A DNA stretch of 64,000 bases, taken from positions 78,148-142,147 of the forward strand of contig CAYFMQ010000008.1 of the NCBI GenBank assembly GCA_964344255.1, in the 5' to 3' direction. Every line of letters starts with the position of its first letter. Positions within the stretch are counted from its first letter, which is position 1. Positions 16,335 to 25,134 of the stretch are shown in pieces. This DNA is from JAJFIE01 sp964344255. Its GTDB lineage: Bacteria; Pseudomonadota; Alphaproteobacteria; Rhodospirillales; Casp-alpha2. Position numbers and translations under genes: made by a program. Under the pieces are notes generated by a model. It saw only the letters and a program-made list of their open reading frames with translations, had not been told where the DNA came from and made no database searches.

Positions 16335-17648
16335 TCAGACGATCTGGGAACCGCGGCCAAATTCCGGATAGGCTTCGAGGCCCAGTTCGGCCTTGTCGAT
16401 GCCGACCATTTCCTCTTCCTCGTCGATACGGATGCCGACGATGGCCTTGAGCACCAGCCATGCGATGGAGGAGGCGACGAAGACGAACGCGCCGATGGCG
16501 ACGATGCCGACGACCTGCGTTCCAATGTTCGCACCCTCATTGCTGAAGATAACGGCGATGGTGCCCCAGATGCCGGCTACGAGGTGGACCGGAATGGCGC
16601 CGACCACGTCATCGATCTTGAACTTGTCGAGAACCGGCACGGCCACGACGACAAGCAGGCCGCCGATGCCGCCGATCACGATGGCGAGACCGGGTGACGG
16701 GGCGAGCGGCTCGGCCGTGATGGAAACCAGGCCGGCAAGCGCGCCGTTGAGCGCCATCGTCAGGTCGACCTTTTTGTAAACCAGCTGTGTCAGCACCATG
16801 GCCACGACGACGCCGGCGGCGGCGGCCAGGTTCGTGTTGATGTAGATGGAGGCGATGTCACGGACATCGGCCGCCGAACCCATGGCGAGTTGCGAGCCGC
16901 CGTTGAACCCGAACCAGCCCATCCACAGGATGAAGGTGCCGATGGTCGCCAACGGCAGGTTAGCGCCGGGAATGGGACGGACTTCACCATTGGGGCCGTA
17001 CTTGCCTTTGCGCGCGCCGATGAAAATGGCGCCGGCCAGGGCGGCCCAACCGCCGACGGAGTGAACGATGGTGGAGCCGGCAAAATCGGAGAAGCCCATT
17101 TCGCTCAGCCAGCCGCCGCCCCAGGTCCAGGAACCCTGGATCGGGTAGATGATGCCGGTCAGCACGATGGTGAAAATGATGAACGGCCACAGCTTGACGC
17201 GTTCGGCTACCGTGCCGGAGACAATGGAGGCCGTCGCGGCGACGAACACCATCTGGAAGAACCAGTCGGAACCGGCGGCGTAGTCGCCCTCAGTAAATCC
17301 ATCTGCCGTGATGCCGGGATCGGATGCGCTCCAGATAGCGAAGCTGCCGATCCAGCCGGATACATCCATGTACATGAGATTGTAACCGATCAGGTAGAAC
17401 ATGATGCCGGCGAACGAGTAGATGCCGATGTTCTTCAGCATCTGCATGGCTGTGTTCTTGGTCCGCACCAGGCCGCCTTCCAGCATGGCGAAGCCGGCCG
17501 CCATCCACATGACCAGGAAGCCGTGCATCAGGAAGGAAAGGGAATTGAAGATAAAGGCGGTTTCACCGCTCACTTCGGCATGGGCGGGAAGCGAGAAAGA
17601 GAAAATAACCGCCGCAAGGGTGGAAATCTTGAGTAACTTGAGTTTCAT
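16335..17648 (-). CDS. amtB: Ammonium transporter
   Basis: This 437-residue Amt/MEP/Rh family protein has an N-terminal signal-like segment (LAAVIFSFSLPAHA) and about eleven membrane helices. Family motifs include GGWLSEMGFSDFAGSTIVHSVGGWAALAGA with the pore region His, and AGIWGT near the second conserved His segment. It moves ammonium across the inner membrane under low nitrogen. AAGGA precedes the ATG, 11 bp after the PII gene, the standard glnK-amtB operon. PII binding to its C-terminal region blocks transport when nitrogen is ample. Confidence 0.95.
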   Translation of the reverse strand: MKLKLLKISTLAAVIFSFSLPAHAEVSGETAFIFNSLSFLMHGFLVMWMAAGFAMLEGGLVRTKNTAMQMLKNIGIYSFAGIMFYLIGYNLMYMDVSGWIGSFAIWSASDPGITADGFTEGDYAAGSDWFFQMVFVAATASIVSGTVAERVKLWPFIIFTIVLTGIIYPIQGSWTWGGGWLSEMGFSDFAGSTIVHSVGGWAALAGAIFIGARKGKYGPNGEVRPIPGANLPLATIGTFILWMGWFGFNGGSQLAMGSAADVRDIASIYINTNLAAAAGVVVAMVLTQLVYKKVDLTMALNGALAGLVSITAEPLAPSPGLAIVIGGIGGLLVVVAVPVLDKFKIDDVVGAIPVHLVAGIWGTIAVIFSNEGANIGTQVVGIVAIGAFVFVASSIAWLVLKAIVGIRIDEEEEMVGIDKAELGLEAYPEFGRGSQIV

Positions 17649-17659
17649 TGTGTCATTCC

Positions 17660-17998
17660 TTACAGGGCGTCATCGCCGGTTTCACCCGTACGGATGCGCA
17701 TGGTCTTTTCAACATCGACGACGAAGACTTTGCCGTCGCCAATCTTGCCGGTTTCGGCGGCAGCGCGAATTGCTTCCAACGCCCGCTCAATCAGGTCTTC
17801 CTTGACGACGACTTCAATTTTGACCTTGGGCAGGAAGCTGACTTCGTATTCCGCCCCGCGATAAATTTCCATTTGGCCCTTCTGACGCCCATAACCTTTC
17901 ACTTCCGTGATGGTCATGCCGACAATGCCAAGTTCGGTCAGCGCCTCGCGCACGTCATCGAGCTTGAAAGGCTTTATGATTGCCATAATCAGTTTCAT
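17660..17998 (-). CDS. glnK: Nitrogen regulatory protein P-II (GlnK)
   Basis: This 112-residue protein has the canonical PII length and sequence: MKLIMAIIKPFKLDDVREAL at the start, a T-loop with Tyr51 (uridylylation site) in YRGAEYEVSFLPKVKIE, and the B-loop region TGKIGDGKVFV. PII proteins sense 2-oxoglutarate and ATP/ADP and control AmtB, NtrB and other targets. I chose the ATG at 17998, which has GGAG upstream; a GTG at 18010 would add four residues. A sigma-54 promoter sequence precedes it. Linkage to amtB argues for GlnK over GlnB. Confidence 0.94.
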   Translation of the reverse strand: MKLIMAIIKPFKLDDVREALTELGIVGMTITEVKGYGRQKGQMEIYRGAEYEVSFLPKVKIEVVVKEDLIERALEAIRAAAETGKIGDGKVFVVDVEKTMRIRTGETGDDAL

Positions 17999-18059
17999 TG
18001 ATTTCTCCACTGTTGTTCAGAGCCCGGACACGTGTTTGACGGGTTCTGGCGTGGAGAGT

Positions 18060-18075
18060 TGCAATGGCTGTGCCA
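18060..18075 (-). promoter_or_regulatory. Sigma-54 (RpoN) promoter of glnK-amtB
   Basis: On the minus strand the sequence TGGCACAGCCATTGCA matches the RpoN consensus (TGGCAC-N5-TTGCA), with the GG and GC dinucleotides exactly 10 bases apart. It lies about 60 bp upstream of the glnK start. This implies NtrC-type activation under nitrogen limitation. I did not find a clear NtrC site in the 300 bp upstream. Confidence 0.85.
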
Positions 18076-18378
18076 AATATTCGAAAAATATATAATATAT
18101 TGATATTAAAGAAAAATTTTTTGCTACCGGGGATGCGAATAGTTGGAATTGCTGAAAACTGCCTATTTTTTGACCATGATTGTATGCGTGACTATTTTTT
18201 AAGCAGCCACTTTCCCAATGGACGAGACGCCTCCGACCAGATCCCATCGGTACTTGAAAAATCCCCTGACCGGTGCGGATCAACATCACCTTAAACCGGA
18301 CTTGATCTTGAGTAAGTGCGCCCCAATGTTTAGGTTCCCGCCGCTGCAAAATAACAACGAACAGGCTTAAACCATCCC
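18076..18378. other. Divergent spacer between glnK and the DUF3050 gene
   Basis: This stretch of about 300 bases is AT-rich near 18076-18125 and has no credible gene. It would hold any enhancer sites for the glnK promoter and the promoter of the plus-strand DUF3050 gene. I see no clear inverted repeat of the NtrC type. Confidence 0.4.
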
Positions 18379-19149
18379 ATGGCTTCCTTTCCCCTTGAAA
18401 AGCTGAAACCCTATCAGGACCAACTGAACAACCATCCGGTTTACAATTCCATTCAGACGAAAGACGACTTAAAGGTCTTCATGGAGCACCATGTCTATTC
18501 CGTTTGGGATTTCATGAACCTCATTAAGACGCTTCAGGCCGAGCTGGCGCCGGCGCAGGCTCCGTGGGCTCCTGTCGGCGATCCCCTGGTTCGGCGCTTT
18601 ATCAATGAGCTCGTCCTGGAGGAAGAATCCGACCAGGGCATACCAGAAACGGGTAAAACACCAGAGTTCGTAAGCCATTTCGAACTCTATACCCATGCCA
18701 TGGAGGAAATCGGGGCTTCTCCTGAGTCAATAAGGGCTTTCGTCAAAAAGGCGCAATCGGAAGGCATTCAGGCCGCGTTTGACCTGGATGTTGCGCCTGC
18801 TGCATCGGCGGCGTTCACCCGTACGACGTTTGATTTTATCGACACCGGCAAGCCGCATGTCATTGCCGCTGCCCTGGCCCTGGGCCGGGAGCACATTATT
18901 CCCGCCATGTTCCGTTCATTCCTTGAAAAAATGGCTATCAGCGAAAGCGCCGCGCCGGCTTTTCATTATTATCTCAAGCGGCACATTCATCTGGATGAGG
19001 ATTTTCACGGACCCCTGTCTCTACGCATGGTCGAGTATTTCATCGGCGACGACGCCGCCAGGAAAAACGAGGCTGTTGAAGCCGCGATTAAGGCCCTGAA
19101 GGCCCGTTTAGGTTTTTGGGACGGCGTTGTCGGCTCACTATCGTCATAA
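18379..19149 (+). CDS. DUF3050 domain protein (heme-oxygenase-like fold)
   Basis: This 256-residue protein resembles the DUF3050 family. It has HPVYNSIQTKDDLKVFMEHHVYSVWDFM at the start, LVLEEESDQG around residue 90 and HYYLKRHIHLDEDFHGP near 200. The conserved E, H and D/E residues on helices suggest a heme-oxygenase-like helical fold that may bind a di-iron centre; this is inference from spacing and known relatives. No function is assigned. It is divergent from glnK-amtB and followed by a methyltransferase gene on the same strand. Confidence 0.8.
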   Translation: MASFPLEKLKPYQDQLNNHPVYNSIQTKDDLKVFMEHHVYSVWDFMNLIKTLQAELAPAQAPWAPVGDPLVRRFINELVLEEESDQGIPETGKTPEFVSHFELYTHAMEEIGASPESIRAFVKKAQSEGIQAAFDLDVAPAASAAFTRTTFDFIDTGKPHVIAAALALGREHIIPAMFRSFLEKMAISESAAPAFHYYLKRHIHLDEDFHGPLSLRMVEYFIGDDAARKNEAVEAAIKALKARLGFWDGVVGSLSS

Positions 19150-19306
19150 ACCGCAAAGGCGATCTGATAGAGAGCTATGCCTGCTTTCCCCAAACGCTAA
19201 GCCGATGGCGTGAAGGGGGACAATTTGACGCCCCTGAGGCTCCCACGGTACGGTTTAGGCATTGTTCGCCCGAAGGGGCGATGCCGTGAAGACCGGGGAG
19301 GAGGGA

Positions 19307-19954
19307 ATGCCGGAAAAATCCTTGGAAGAAAGACTGGACGAAGTCTACCAGTCCGGCGGCGACCGCACCGCCCAGGACAAGGCCTACGACGACTGGTCCA
19401 AGGCCTACGATCAGGATATCTGGGCTTCTGGAAATCCTTACGTTGCCCTTATCGTCGGACTGGCCGGGCGTTACATCCCCAAAAGGGACGCCCGCATCCT
19501 CGATGGCGGCTGCGGGACGGGGTATCTCGGACACCTGCTGCATTTTATCGGCTACAGCAACATCATCGGTATCGATGCGTCGGGCGGCATGCTGGCGGTG
19601 GCGAAGCGGAAGAACTGCTATGCCGAACTGCATCATCTCCTCTTGGGCGAAACCATCGATCTGCCGGATGAAAGCTTCGACGCCGTGACGGCGGCGGGGG
19701 TGCTGACCCACGGTCATGCCCCGGCGGAGAGCCTGGACGGTATTCTCAAGGTCTGCAAGCCAGGTGCGCCGATCATTTTCTCGCTCTCAAAACCGGCTTA
19801 TGACGACTACGGCTTCGGCGAGAAGATCCGCCAACTGGAGGATGCCGGCGCCTGGACGTTCGAAGAGCAGACCGAGCCTTTCAGGACCTATCCCTTCTCC
19901 GACGACTATGCCGACCTGCGCCACTGGATCAGCGTCTACCGCAAGGCGGGATAG
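19307..19954 (+). CDS. Class I SAM-dependent methyltransferase
   Basis: This protein of 215 residues has the SAM-binding glycine motif in ILDGGCGTGYLGHLL near residue 65, then the acidic IGIDASGGML motif and a DAVTAAGVLTHGH post-II region. The start at 19307 is set by a strong GGGGAGGAGGG just upstream; the frame stays open from a TTG at 19262. The substrate is unknown. Relatives are often annotated as Williams-Beuren-type or general small-molecule methyltransferases. Confidence 0.83.
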   Translation: MPEKSLEERLDEVYQSGGDRTAQDKAYDDWSKAYDQDIWASGNPYVALIVGLAGRYIPKRDARILDGGCGTGYLGHLLHFIGYSNIIGIDASGGMLAVAKRKNCYAELHHLLLGETIDLPDESFDAVTAAGVLTHGHAPAESLDGILKVCKPGAPIIFSLSKPAYDDYGFGEKIRQLEDAGAWTFEEQTEPFRTYPFSDDYADLRHWISVYRKAG

Positions 19955-19969
19955 GGCTGAGTGGTTGAA

Positions 19970-20596
19970 TCAACCGCCGAAACGCTCGATACGGATACCA
20001 AGGCCTTCCATGTTCTCTTTCGCCGCCTGTAGCGATCCCTCAAGGTCGATGGCGACGGAGAGATCTTCGAACACCGTGACGTCGAAGCCCAGTTCGGCGG
20101 CGTCCATAGCGGACCAGGCGACACAGAAATCCGTGGCGATGCCGCAGAAATACAGGTGGGTAATCTCCCGCTCTTTCAGATAGGCGGCGAGGCCCGTTGT
20201 CGTCTTGCGGTCGTTTTCCCGAAAGGCGGAATAGGAATCGATTTCGCCATGGAATCCTTTGCGGATAATCAACTGCGCGGCGGTGGTGTCCAGGCCGGGG
20301 TGGAACTCGGCCCCCCAGGTGCCGATAACACAATGATCCGGCCACAGGGTCTGTTCGCCATAGGGCATGTCGATCATGGAAAGGGGGGCCTTGCCGTCAT
20401 GGGAGGAGGCGAAGGAGGAATGCCCCGCCGGGTGCCAGTCCTGCGTCAGCACGACGTTTGGGAACCGTTTCGCCGCTGCGTTGACCAAGGTAACGATGGC
20501 GTTGCCGCCTTGCAGCCCGAACACGCCGTCGTCGCAGAAATCGTTTTGCATATCGACGATGATGAGGGCGTCCCTATTGCCGTAATCCCCAGGCAT
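19970..20596 (-). CDS. pncA: Nicotinamidase
   Basis: This 208-residue isochorismatase-fold enzyme has nicotinamidase features: catalytic Asp in ALIIVDMQNDFC near residue 16, a metal-site motif in LTQDWHPAGHSSF (D-x-H...H), Lys in IIRKGFHGEIDSYSAF, and the nucleophilic Cys in FCGIATDFCVAWSA near 158. It deamidates nicotinamide to nicotinate for NAD salvage. GGGGAG precedes the ATG. It is convergent with the methyltransferase gene; the two stop codons are only 15 bp apart. Confidence 0.92.
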   Translation of the reverse strand: MPGDYGNRDALIIVDMQNDFCDDGVFGLQGGNAIVTLVNAAAKRFPNVVLTQDWHPAGHSSFASSHDGKAPLSMIDMPYGEQTLWPDHCVIGTWGAEFHPGLDTTAAQLIIRKGFHGEIDSYSAFRENDRKTTTGLAAYLKEREITHLYFCGIATDFCVAWSAMDAAELGFDVTVFEDLSVAIDLEGSLQAAKENMEGLGIRIERFGG

Positions 20597-20726
20597 ACGA
20601 CTACTCCCCTGATAAAGCCTGTCTCCAGATTACCCAAGAATATTGGGATTGCCCAGCCGGGTTGCGGGCAAGAAGATCGTATTGACGCCTTGTCTCATCG
20701 GCGCTTGATATGCGCCTTGCCGGTTT

Positions 20727-22130
20727 TCACTCGGCCGCGTCATAGACGGAATCATTCGGCAATGCCACGGGTAGTGATATGGTGAAATCAGCGCCGTAAC
20801 CGACGTTCTCGACAGAGATCGTGCCGCCCATGTCCGAGATAATGCTGTGGCTTAAGGACAGCCCCATTCCCGCGCCTTGACTGACATTCTGGGTTGTAAA
20901 AAAGGGATCGAAGATTTTATCCATGATGTCTTCGGCAATGCCGCCGCCCGAGTCCCGGACGCTTAAACGAAGCTCGTCGGTATGCTCATCGTCAATGAGG
21001 GTTATCGAGATAAAACCGCCTGCGTGACCCTTATGTGAATTTTCTTCGATGGCATGGCGTGCATTAGAGAGAAGATTCAGGATCATCTGTTCGAACTTGC
21101 CCTTGCTTCCGATTACGGGCCGGCAGGATTTCGGCAGGTCGAATTCCAGTTCAATATTATGGGACCGGTACTGCTCCCGAATGATGCCGGTCGCATCGTG
21201 TATGGCGTCAATAATCAGGAAATGTGCATTTTCCTTGGCATCGTCTTTTCCAAAAGAGCGCATGTAATTGGTAATTTCCGCCGCACGGGAAACCTGTTCC
21301 GATATCCTGGCAAGCTTCTGGGCAAGTACGTCTTTCGGAACGTCGCCTTCTTCAAGCATCTCTTCGAGCATATCCGTTGACATTCGGATGATGTTCAGCG
21401 GTTGGTTCAGTTCATGGGCGATGCCTGTCGACATTTCACCCATGGAAGCCAGTTTGCTTGTTCTGACAAGCTGTTTCTCCGCCTCTTTTCGCGCCGTAAT
21501 ATCCGCGCGGATGGCAACGTACTGATAGGGTTTGCGCTTCTCATTAAGGAAAGGAACAATGGTGGCGCTTACCCAATAAGGGGTGCCGTCCTTGCGGAGA
21601 TTTAGAATATCGCCTTTCCAGGTCGAACCCTGGCTGATGGTCCCCCACAAGTCCTTGTAGAACTCCGGCGGATGATGGCCGGATTTTACCATGCGGTGGT
21701 TATTGCCGATTATTTCCTCGCGTGTGTATCCGCTGATCTCACAGAACTTGTCGTTCACATAGGTGATGTTCCCTTTGACATCGGCGATACTGACAATGGC
21801 GTGCTCGTCCAGGGCGTACTTTTGGTACGCCAGGTTGAGGTTCAACTCCTCCAGTTGGCGCTGATATGCCTCACCCAATTCGAGGGCCTTCTCGGTGCGG
21901 GTGATATAGGGCCGGATGCCCAGCCAGTAGACGAACGGCGCCGACAGTCCAGCCAATAACACGATATCGGCGACAATTTCTGCCCAGGGCTCAAGCTTTA
22001 TTGGCATATAATGGAAGGCGATCATGATGGCGCCTTCGATGACCAGGACAATCGCGGCCAATCTTAGAAGACAGGAAAAAACGATTTTAAAGTGACGGGC
22101 TTTATCCGTATTCGTGCTCTGATCGCTCAT
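20727..22130 (-). CDS. PAS-domain sensor histidine kinase (orphan)
   Basis: This protein of 467 residues has two membrane helices at about 20-40 and 53-72, a PAS domain with PAC motif (about 100-215: VSIADVKGNITYVNDKFCEISGY, then KDGTPYWVSATIVPF), a HisKA domain with His near 239 (GIAHELNQPLNIIRMSTDML) and a HATPase domain (NLLSNARHAIEEN, DSGGGIAEDI, GMGLSLS). It is of the FixL/DctB-like HELNQPL type. It has no neighbouring response regulator. Its transmitter is very like that of the kinase at 50392-52821, so the two are paralogues. A TATAC-N4-GTAT dyad lies upstream. Confidence 0.92.
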   Translation of the reverse strand: MSDQSTNTDKARHFKIVFSCLLRLAAIVLVIEGAIMIAFHYMPIKLEPWAEIVADIVLLAGLSAPFVYWLGIRPYITRTEKALELGEAYQRQLEELNLNLAYQKYALDEHAIVSIADVKGNITYVNDKFCEISGYTREEIIGNNHRMVKSGHHPPEFYKDLWGTISQGSTWKGDILNLRKDGTPYWVSATIVPFLNEKRKPYQYVAIRADITARKEAEKQLVRTSKLASMGEMSTGIAHELNQPLNIIRMSTDMLEEMLEEGDVPKDVLAQKLARISEQVSRAAEITNYMRSFGKDDAKENAHFLIIDAIHDATGIIREQYRSHNIELEFDLPKSCRPVIGSKGKFEQMILNLLSNARHAIEENSHKGHAGGFISITLIDDEHTDELRLSVRDSGGGIAEDIMDKIFDPFFTTQNVSQGAGMGLSLSHSIISDMGGTISVENVGYGADFTISLPVALPNDSVYDAAE

Positions 22131-22433
22131 TATAGCTGTTTTATCGTCAATATTTACGGGGCCTTATCACGTGGCAAAACACTCACGCGAATCAGGTTCG
22201 ATAACAGCGATTTTATTGCGATTACGCCTGAATAAAAATTATACAGAAGTCGCGGTGCTTATACGAAAGTATGAACATGAATGCGTCATGACTGTTTCCC
22301 GGTAATGGCTATTTTTTATCCAGACATCTTTCTTCATTAGTCTGCGTTTTATCTTTCCCCAGGAAACGCTACAATCGGGGTGATTCGGGCCACCCTTTCG
22401 GTTGCCGGAAGCCTGTAGAACACCAAGAGCGCC
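22131..22433. other. Divergent spacer between the kinase gene and thyA
   Basis: About 300 bases without a credible gene; a 67-residue minus-strand frame across it has no family resemblance. It should hold the promoters of both neighbours. The only notable element is the TATAC-N4-GTAT dyad at 22260-22272. Confidence 0.45.
22260..22272. promoter_or_regulatory. TATAC-N4-GTAT dyad upstream of histidine kinase gene
   Basis: TATACGAAAGTAT, followed by GAA, lies 130 bp upstream of the kinase start at 22130 and 162 bp upstream of thyA. It matches the dyads at 16168 and 52880 in both arms, and the GAA that follows is shared with the 52880 copy. Confidence 0.5.
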
Positions 22434-23228
22434 ATGCGACAATATCTCGATCTGTTAGCCAAAATCCGCAACGAGGGCGTGTTCCGCGGCGACCGCACCG
22501 GAACCGGCACCCAGAGCATCTTCGGCCATCAGATGCGCTTTGATCTTGCGGACGGTTTCCCGGTGCTGACGACGAAGAAGCTGCACCTGAAATCCATCAT
22601 CATCGAACTGCTGTGGTTCCTGAGCGGCGACACCAATATCAAGTACCTAAAAGAGAACGGTGTCCGCATATGGGACGAGTGGGCCGACGAAAACGGCGAC
22701 CTGGGTCCGGTCTACGGCCACCAGTGGCGCTCCTGGCCGACGCCGGATGGCGGCTCGGTGGACCAGATCACGAACCTTCTGAACCAGATCAGGGACAATC
22801 CCAATTCGCGCCGTCACATCGTATGCGCCTGGAACGTGGCCGATGTGGACCATATGGCGCTGCCGCCCTGCCATTGCCTGTTCCAGTTCTACGTGGCCGA
22901 CGGCAGGTTGTCGTGCCAGCTCTACCAGCGCAGCGCCGATGTGTTCCTGGGCGTTCCCTTCAACATTGCGTCTTACGCGCTGCTGACCCAGATGATGGCC
23001 CAGGTCTGTGATCTGGAGCCGGGCGAGTTCATCCACACCTTCGGCGACGTGCATCTCTATGCCAACCACATGGAACAGGCAGACGAGCAATTGTCCCGCG
23101 AGCCGCTGACACTGCCCGTCATGCGCATCAATCCGGATGTGAAAGACCTGTTCGCTTATCAATACGAGGACTTCGAGCTGCTGAATTACGAAGCTCACCC
23201 CCACATCGCCGCCAAGGTCGCGGTTTAA
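22434..23228 (+). CDS. thyA: Thymidylate synthase
   Basis: This 264-residue enzyme matches E. coli ThyA in length and motifs: FRGDRTGTGTQSIFGHQMRF near the start, the dUMP-binding and catalytic Cys region in ALPPCHCLFQFYV, then QLYQRSADVFLGVPFNIASYALL and the C-terminal HPHIAAKVAV. It makes dTMP from dUMP, using methylene-tetrahydrofolate. The folA start codon immediately follows its stop, so the two genes form an operon that links dTMP synthesis to dihydrofolate recycling. Confidence 0.98.
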   Translation: MRQYLDLLAKIRNEGVFRGDRTGTGTQSIFGHQMRFDLADGFPVLTTKKLHLKSIIIELLWFLSGDTNIKYLKENGVRIWDEWADENGDLGPVYGHQWRSWPTPDGGSVDQITNLLNQIRDNPNSRRHIVCAWNVADVDHMALPPCHCLFQFYVADGRLSCQLYQRSADVFLGVPFNIASYALLTQMMAQVCDLEPGEFIHTFGDVHLYANHMEQADEQLSREPLTLPVMRINPDVKDLFAYQYEDFELLNYEAHPHIAAKVAV

Positions 23229-23756
23229 ATGGAAACAAAAACTGCTTTAGTTGTGGCCATGGCGGAAAACCGCGTGATCGGGCGGGACGGCGACATGCCG
23301 TGGCACCTGCCGGAAGACCTGAAATACTTCAAGCGCGTGACCATGGGAAAACCCATCATTATGGGGCGCAAGACATATCAGTCCATCGGCCGGCCCTTGC
23401 CGGGACGGCTGAATATCGTCATTACGCGTGATGACAGCTATGCGCCTGAAGGCGTCCATGTGGTTCACTCCCTGGACCGGGCGATTGCCGTGGCCCGGGA
23501 ACGCGCCGCCGAAGACGGCGCCGATGAAGTCATGATCGTGGGCGGCGGGCAGATTTATGCAGACGCCGCATCCCTGGCCGACCGGGTCTACCTGACCGAG
23601 GTCCATGCGGCGATCGACGGCGATACGGTGTTTCCCGAATTGCCTGAGGATGACTGGCGGGAAGTGTCTCGTGAACGCCACGCGGCCGTGAAAGAGGGTG
23701 AACCGGCCTATAGTTTCGTTATACTGGAGCGGCTGGAGGGATCTTCAAACCGATAA
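23229..23756 (+). CDS. folA: Dihydrofolate reductase
   Basis: This 175-residue protein has typical DHFR features: ALVVAMAENRVIGRDGDMPWHLPEDLKYFK with the catalytic acidic residue, then GKPIIMGRKTYQSIGRPLPGR with the NADPH-binding Arg/Thr motif, and IVGGGQIY. It reduces dihydrofolate made by ThyA. It begins directly after the thyA stop codon, so translational coupling is likely. Confidence 0.97.
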   Translation: METKTALVVAMAENRVIGRDGDMPWHLPEDLKYFKRVTMGKPIIMGRKTYQSIGRPLPGRLNIVITRDDSYAPEGVHVVHSLDRAIAVARERAAEDGADEVMIVGGGQIYADAASLADRVYLTEVHAAIDGDTVFPELPEDDWREVSRERHAAVKEGEPAYSFVILERLEGSSNR

Positions 23757-23771
23757 AGGGGAGAGAGCAAG

Positions 23772-24179
23772 ATGACCAAGGTATCCTTGTCCACGAGACT
23801 CGGCGTTTCCGCCGATGAGGCCTGGAAGCTGATCGGCGGTTTCAATGCCCTGCCGGATTGGCATCCGGCAGTGGAAAAAAGCGAACTGACGGAAGAGGGG
23901 CAGACCCGCACCCTGCATATCGTGGGCGGCGGCGAAATCGTCGAGAAGCTGGAAAAGTCCGATGACAACGCCCGTACCTACACCTATTCCATCGTCAACA
24001 GCCCGCTTCCCGTCGCCAACTACACGGCGACCATTGTCGTGCGGGAAGAGGACGGCGGCTGCGTTGTCGACTGGTCCAGCGAGTTTGACGCCGTTGGCGT
24101 CGAACACGAAGCCTCAGACGTCATCAACGGCATTTTTCAGGCCGGCCTCGATAATTTGAAAAAAATGTACGGCGGCTGA
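23772..24179 (+). CDS. SRPBCC-family (polyketide cyclase/START-like) protein
   Basis: This small protein of 135 residues shows the SRPBCC helix-grip pattern: STRLGVSADEAWKLIGGFNALPDWHPAVEKSEL at the start, RTYTYSIVNSPLPVANYTATIVV in the middle and a long C-terminal helix (FQAGLDNLKKMYG). Members bind hydrophobic ligands; no specific role can be given. GGGAGAG precedes the ATG. It lies 15 bp after folA and may be in the same transcript. Confidence 0.8.
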   Translation: MTKVSLSTRLGVSADEAWKLIGGFNALPDWHPAVEKSELTEEGQTRTLHIVGGGEIVEKLEKSDDNARTYTYSIVNSPLPVANYTATIVVREEDGGCVVDWSSEFDAVGVEHEASDVINGIFQAGLDNLKKMYGG

Positions 24180-24205
24180 GTTAACCGGCCCCCTGAAGGA
24201 AGAAC

Positions 24206-25099
24206 ATGAACGATAACCTGAAGGGGGCGATGTGGATTCTGGTGGCGGCGACCTGCGCCGCCGGCATGAGCCTGTCCATCCGCGGCATCGGCGGCGGTAT
24301 CCCCCTGATGGAGATCGTCTTTGTCCGCTGCGTCATCGGCTTAGGCCTCGTCATCGTGTTTTCCTGGTCGCGGGGCAGCATCAACCTGAAAACGCACGAA
24401 TGGAAGCTCGTTATGCTGCGCAGTCTTCTCTCCGTCGGCGCGCTGTCCCTGGGCTTCTATTCCATCACCATCCTGCCGCTGACCACGGCGACGGTGCTGT
24501 TCTTCACCGCACCGTTGTTCGTCACTGTGCTGGCGGTGCCGTTTTTCGGCGAAACCGTCGGTTGGCGGCGCGGGCTCGCCACCCTGGCGGGATTCGCCGG
24601 CGCCGTGATCGTGCTCAGGCCCGGTATTGACGCGTTCGATCCCAACCTGTTGTTCCCTATCGCCAGTTCCCTGACCTTCGCCGCCGTGCTGTTGCTCGGC
24701 AAACGCATCAGCCGGACCGAGACCATCGCCACCATGATGTTCTTCGCCATGGTCGTGACGACGCTGGCGAGCCTGCCGTTTGCCGTGGCGGCGTGGAAAA
24801 CCCCCGATACGTGGGAATGGACCATGCTCGTCGCGCTGTCGCTGTTCGGAACATTACGAGGTTTCAGCGACACCAAGGGCTATGCCACCGGCGAGGCCAG
24901 CGTCATGGCGCCGTTCCAGTATTCACGCATCGTCATCGTCGCCGTTGCGGCCTATTTTCTGTTCGCCGAAGTGCCGGACGCCTTTACCCTGACCGGTGCG
25001 GCGATCATCGTCTGCAGTTCCCTCTACATCGCCCAGCGTGAGGCCAAATTGAATAAGGGTATAGAAGGCAAACCAAAGACAGGCGTCAGCGCACCCTGA
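24206..25099 (+). CDS. EamA/DMT-superfamily transporter
   Basis: This 297-residue membrane protein has about ten helices and two EamA repeats (about residues 10-140 and 155-285). Typical stretches are VRCVIGLGLVIVFSW and FFTAPLFVTVLAVPFFGETVGWRR. Members export amino acids, drugs or metabolites. GAAGGAAG precedes the ATG. It is 26 bp after the SRPBCC gene and could be part of one long operon from thyA. The substrate is unknown. Confidence 0.85.
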   Translation: MNDNLKGAMWILVAATCAAGMSLSIRGIGGGIPLMEIVFVRCVIGLGLVIVFSWSRGSINLKTHEWKLVMLRSLLSVGALSLGFYSITILPLTTATVLFFTAPLFVTVLAVPFFGETVGWRRGLATLAGFAGAVIVLRPGIDAFDPNLLFPIASSLTFAAVLLLGKRISRTETIATMMFFAMVVTTLASLPFAVAAWKTPDTWEWTMLVALSLFGTLRGFSDTKGYATGEASVMAPFQYSRIVIVAVAAYFLFAEVPDAFTLTGAAIIVCSSLYIAQREAKLNKGIEGKPKTGVSAP

Positions 25100-25134
25100 A
25101 CGCGCCGTGTGAACGGATGAAAGAAAGAAAAGTC

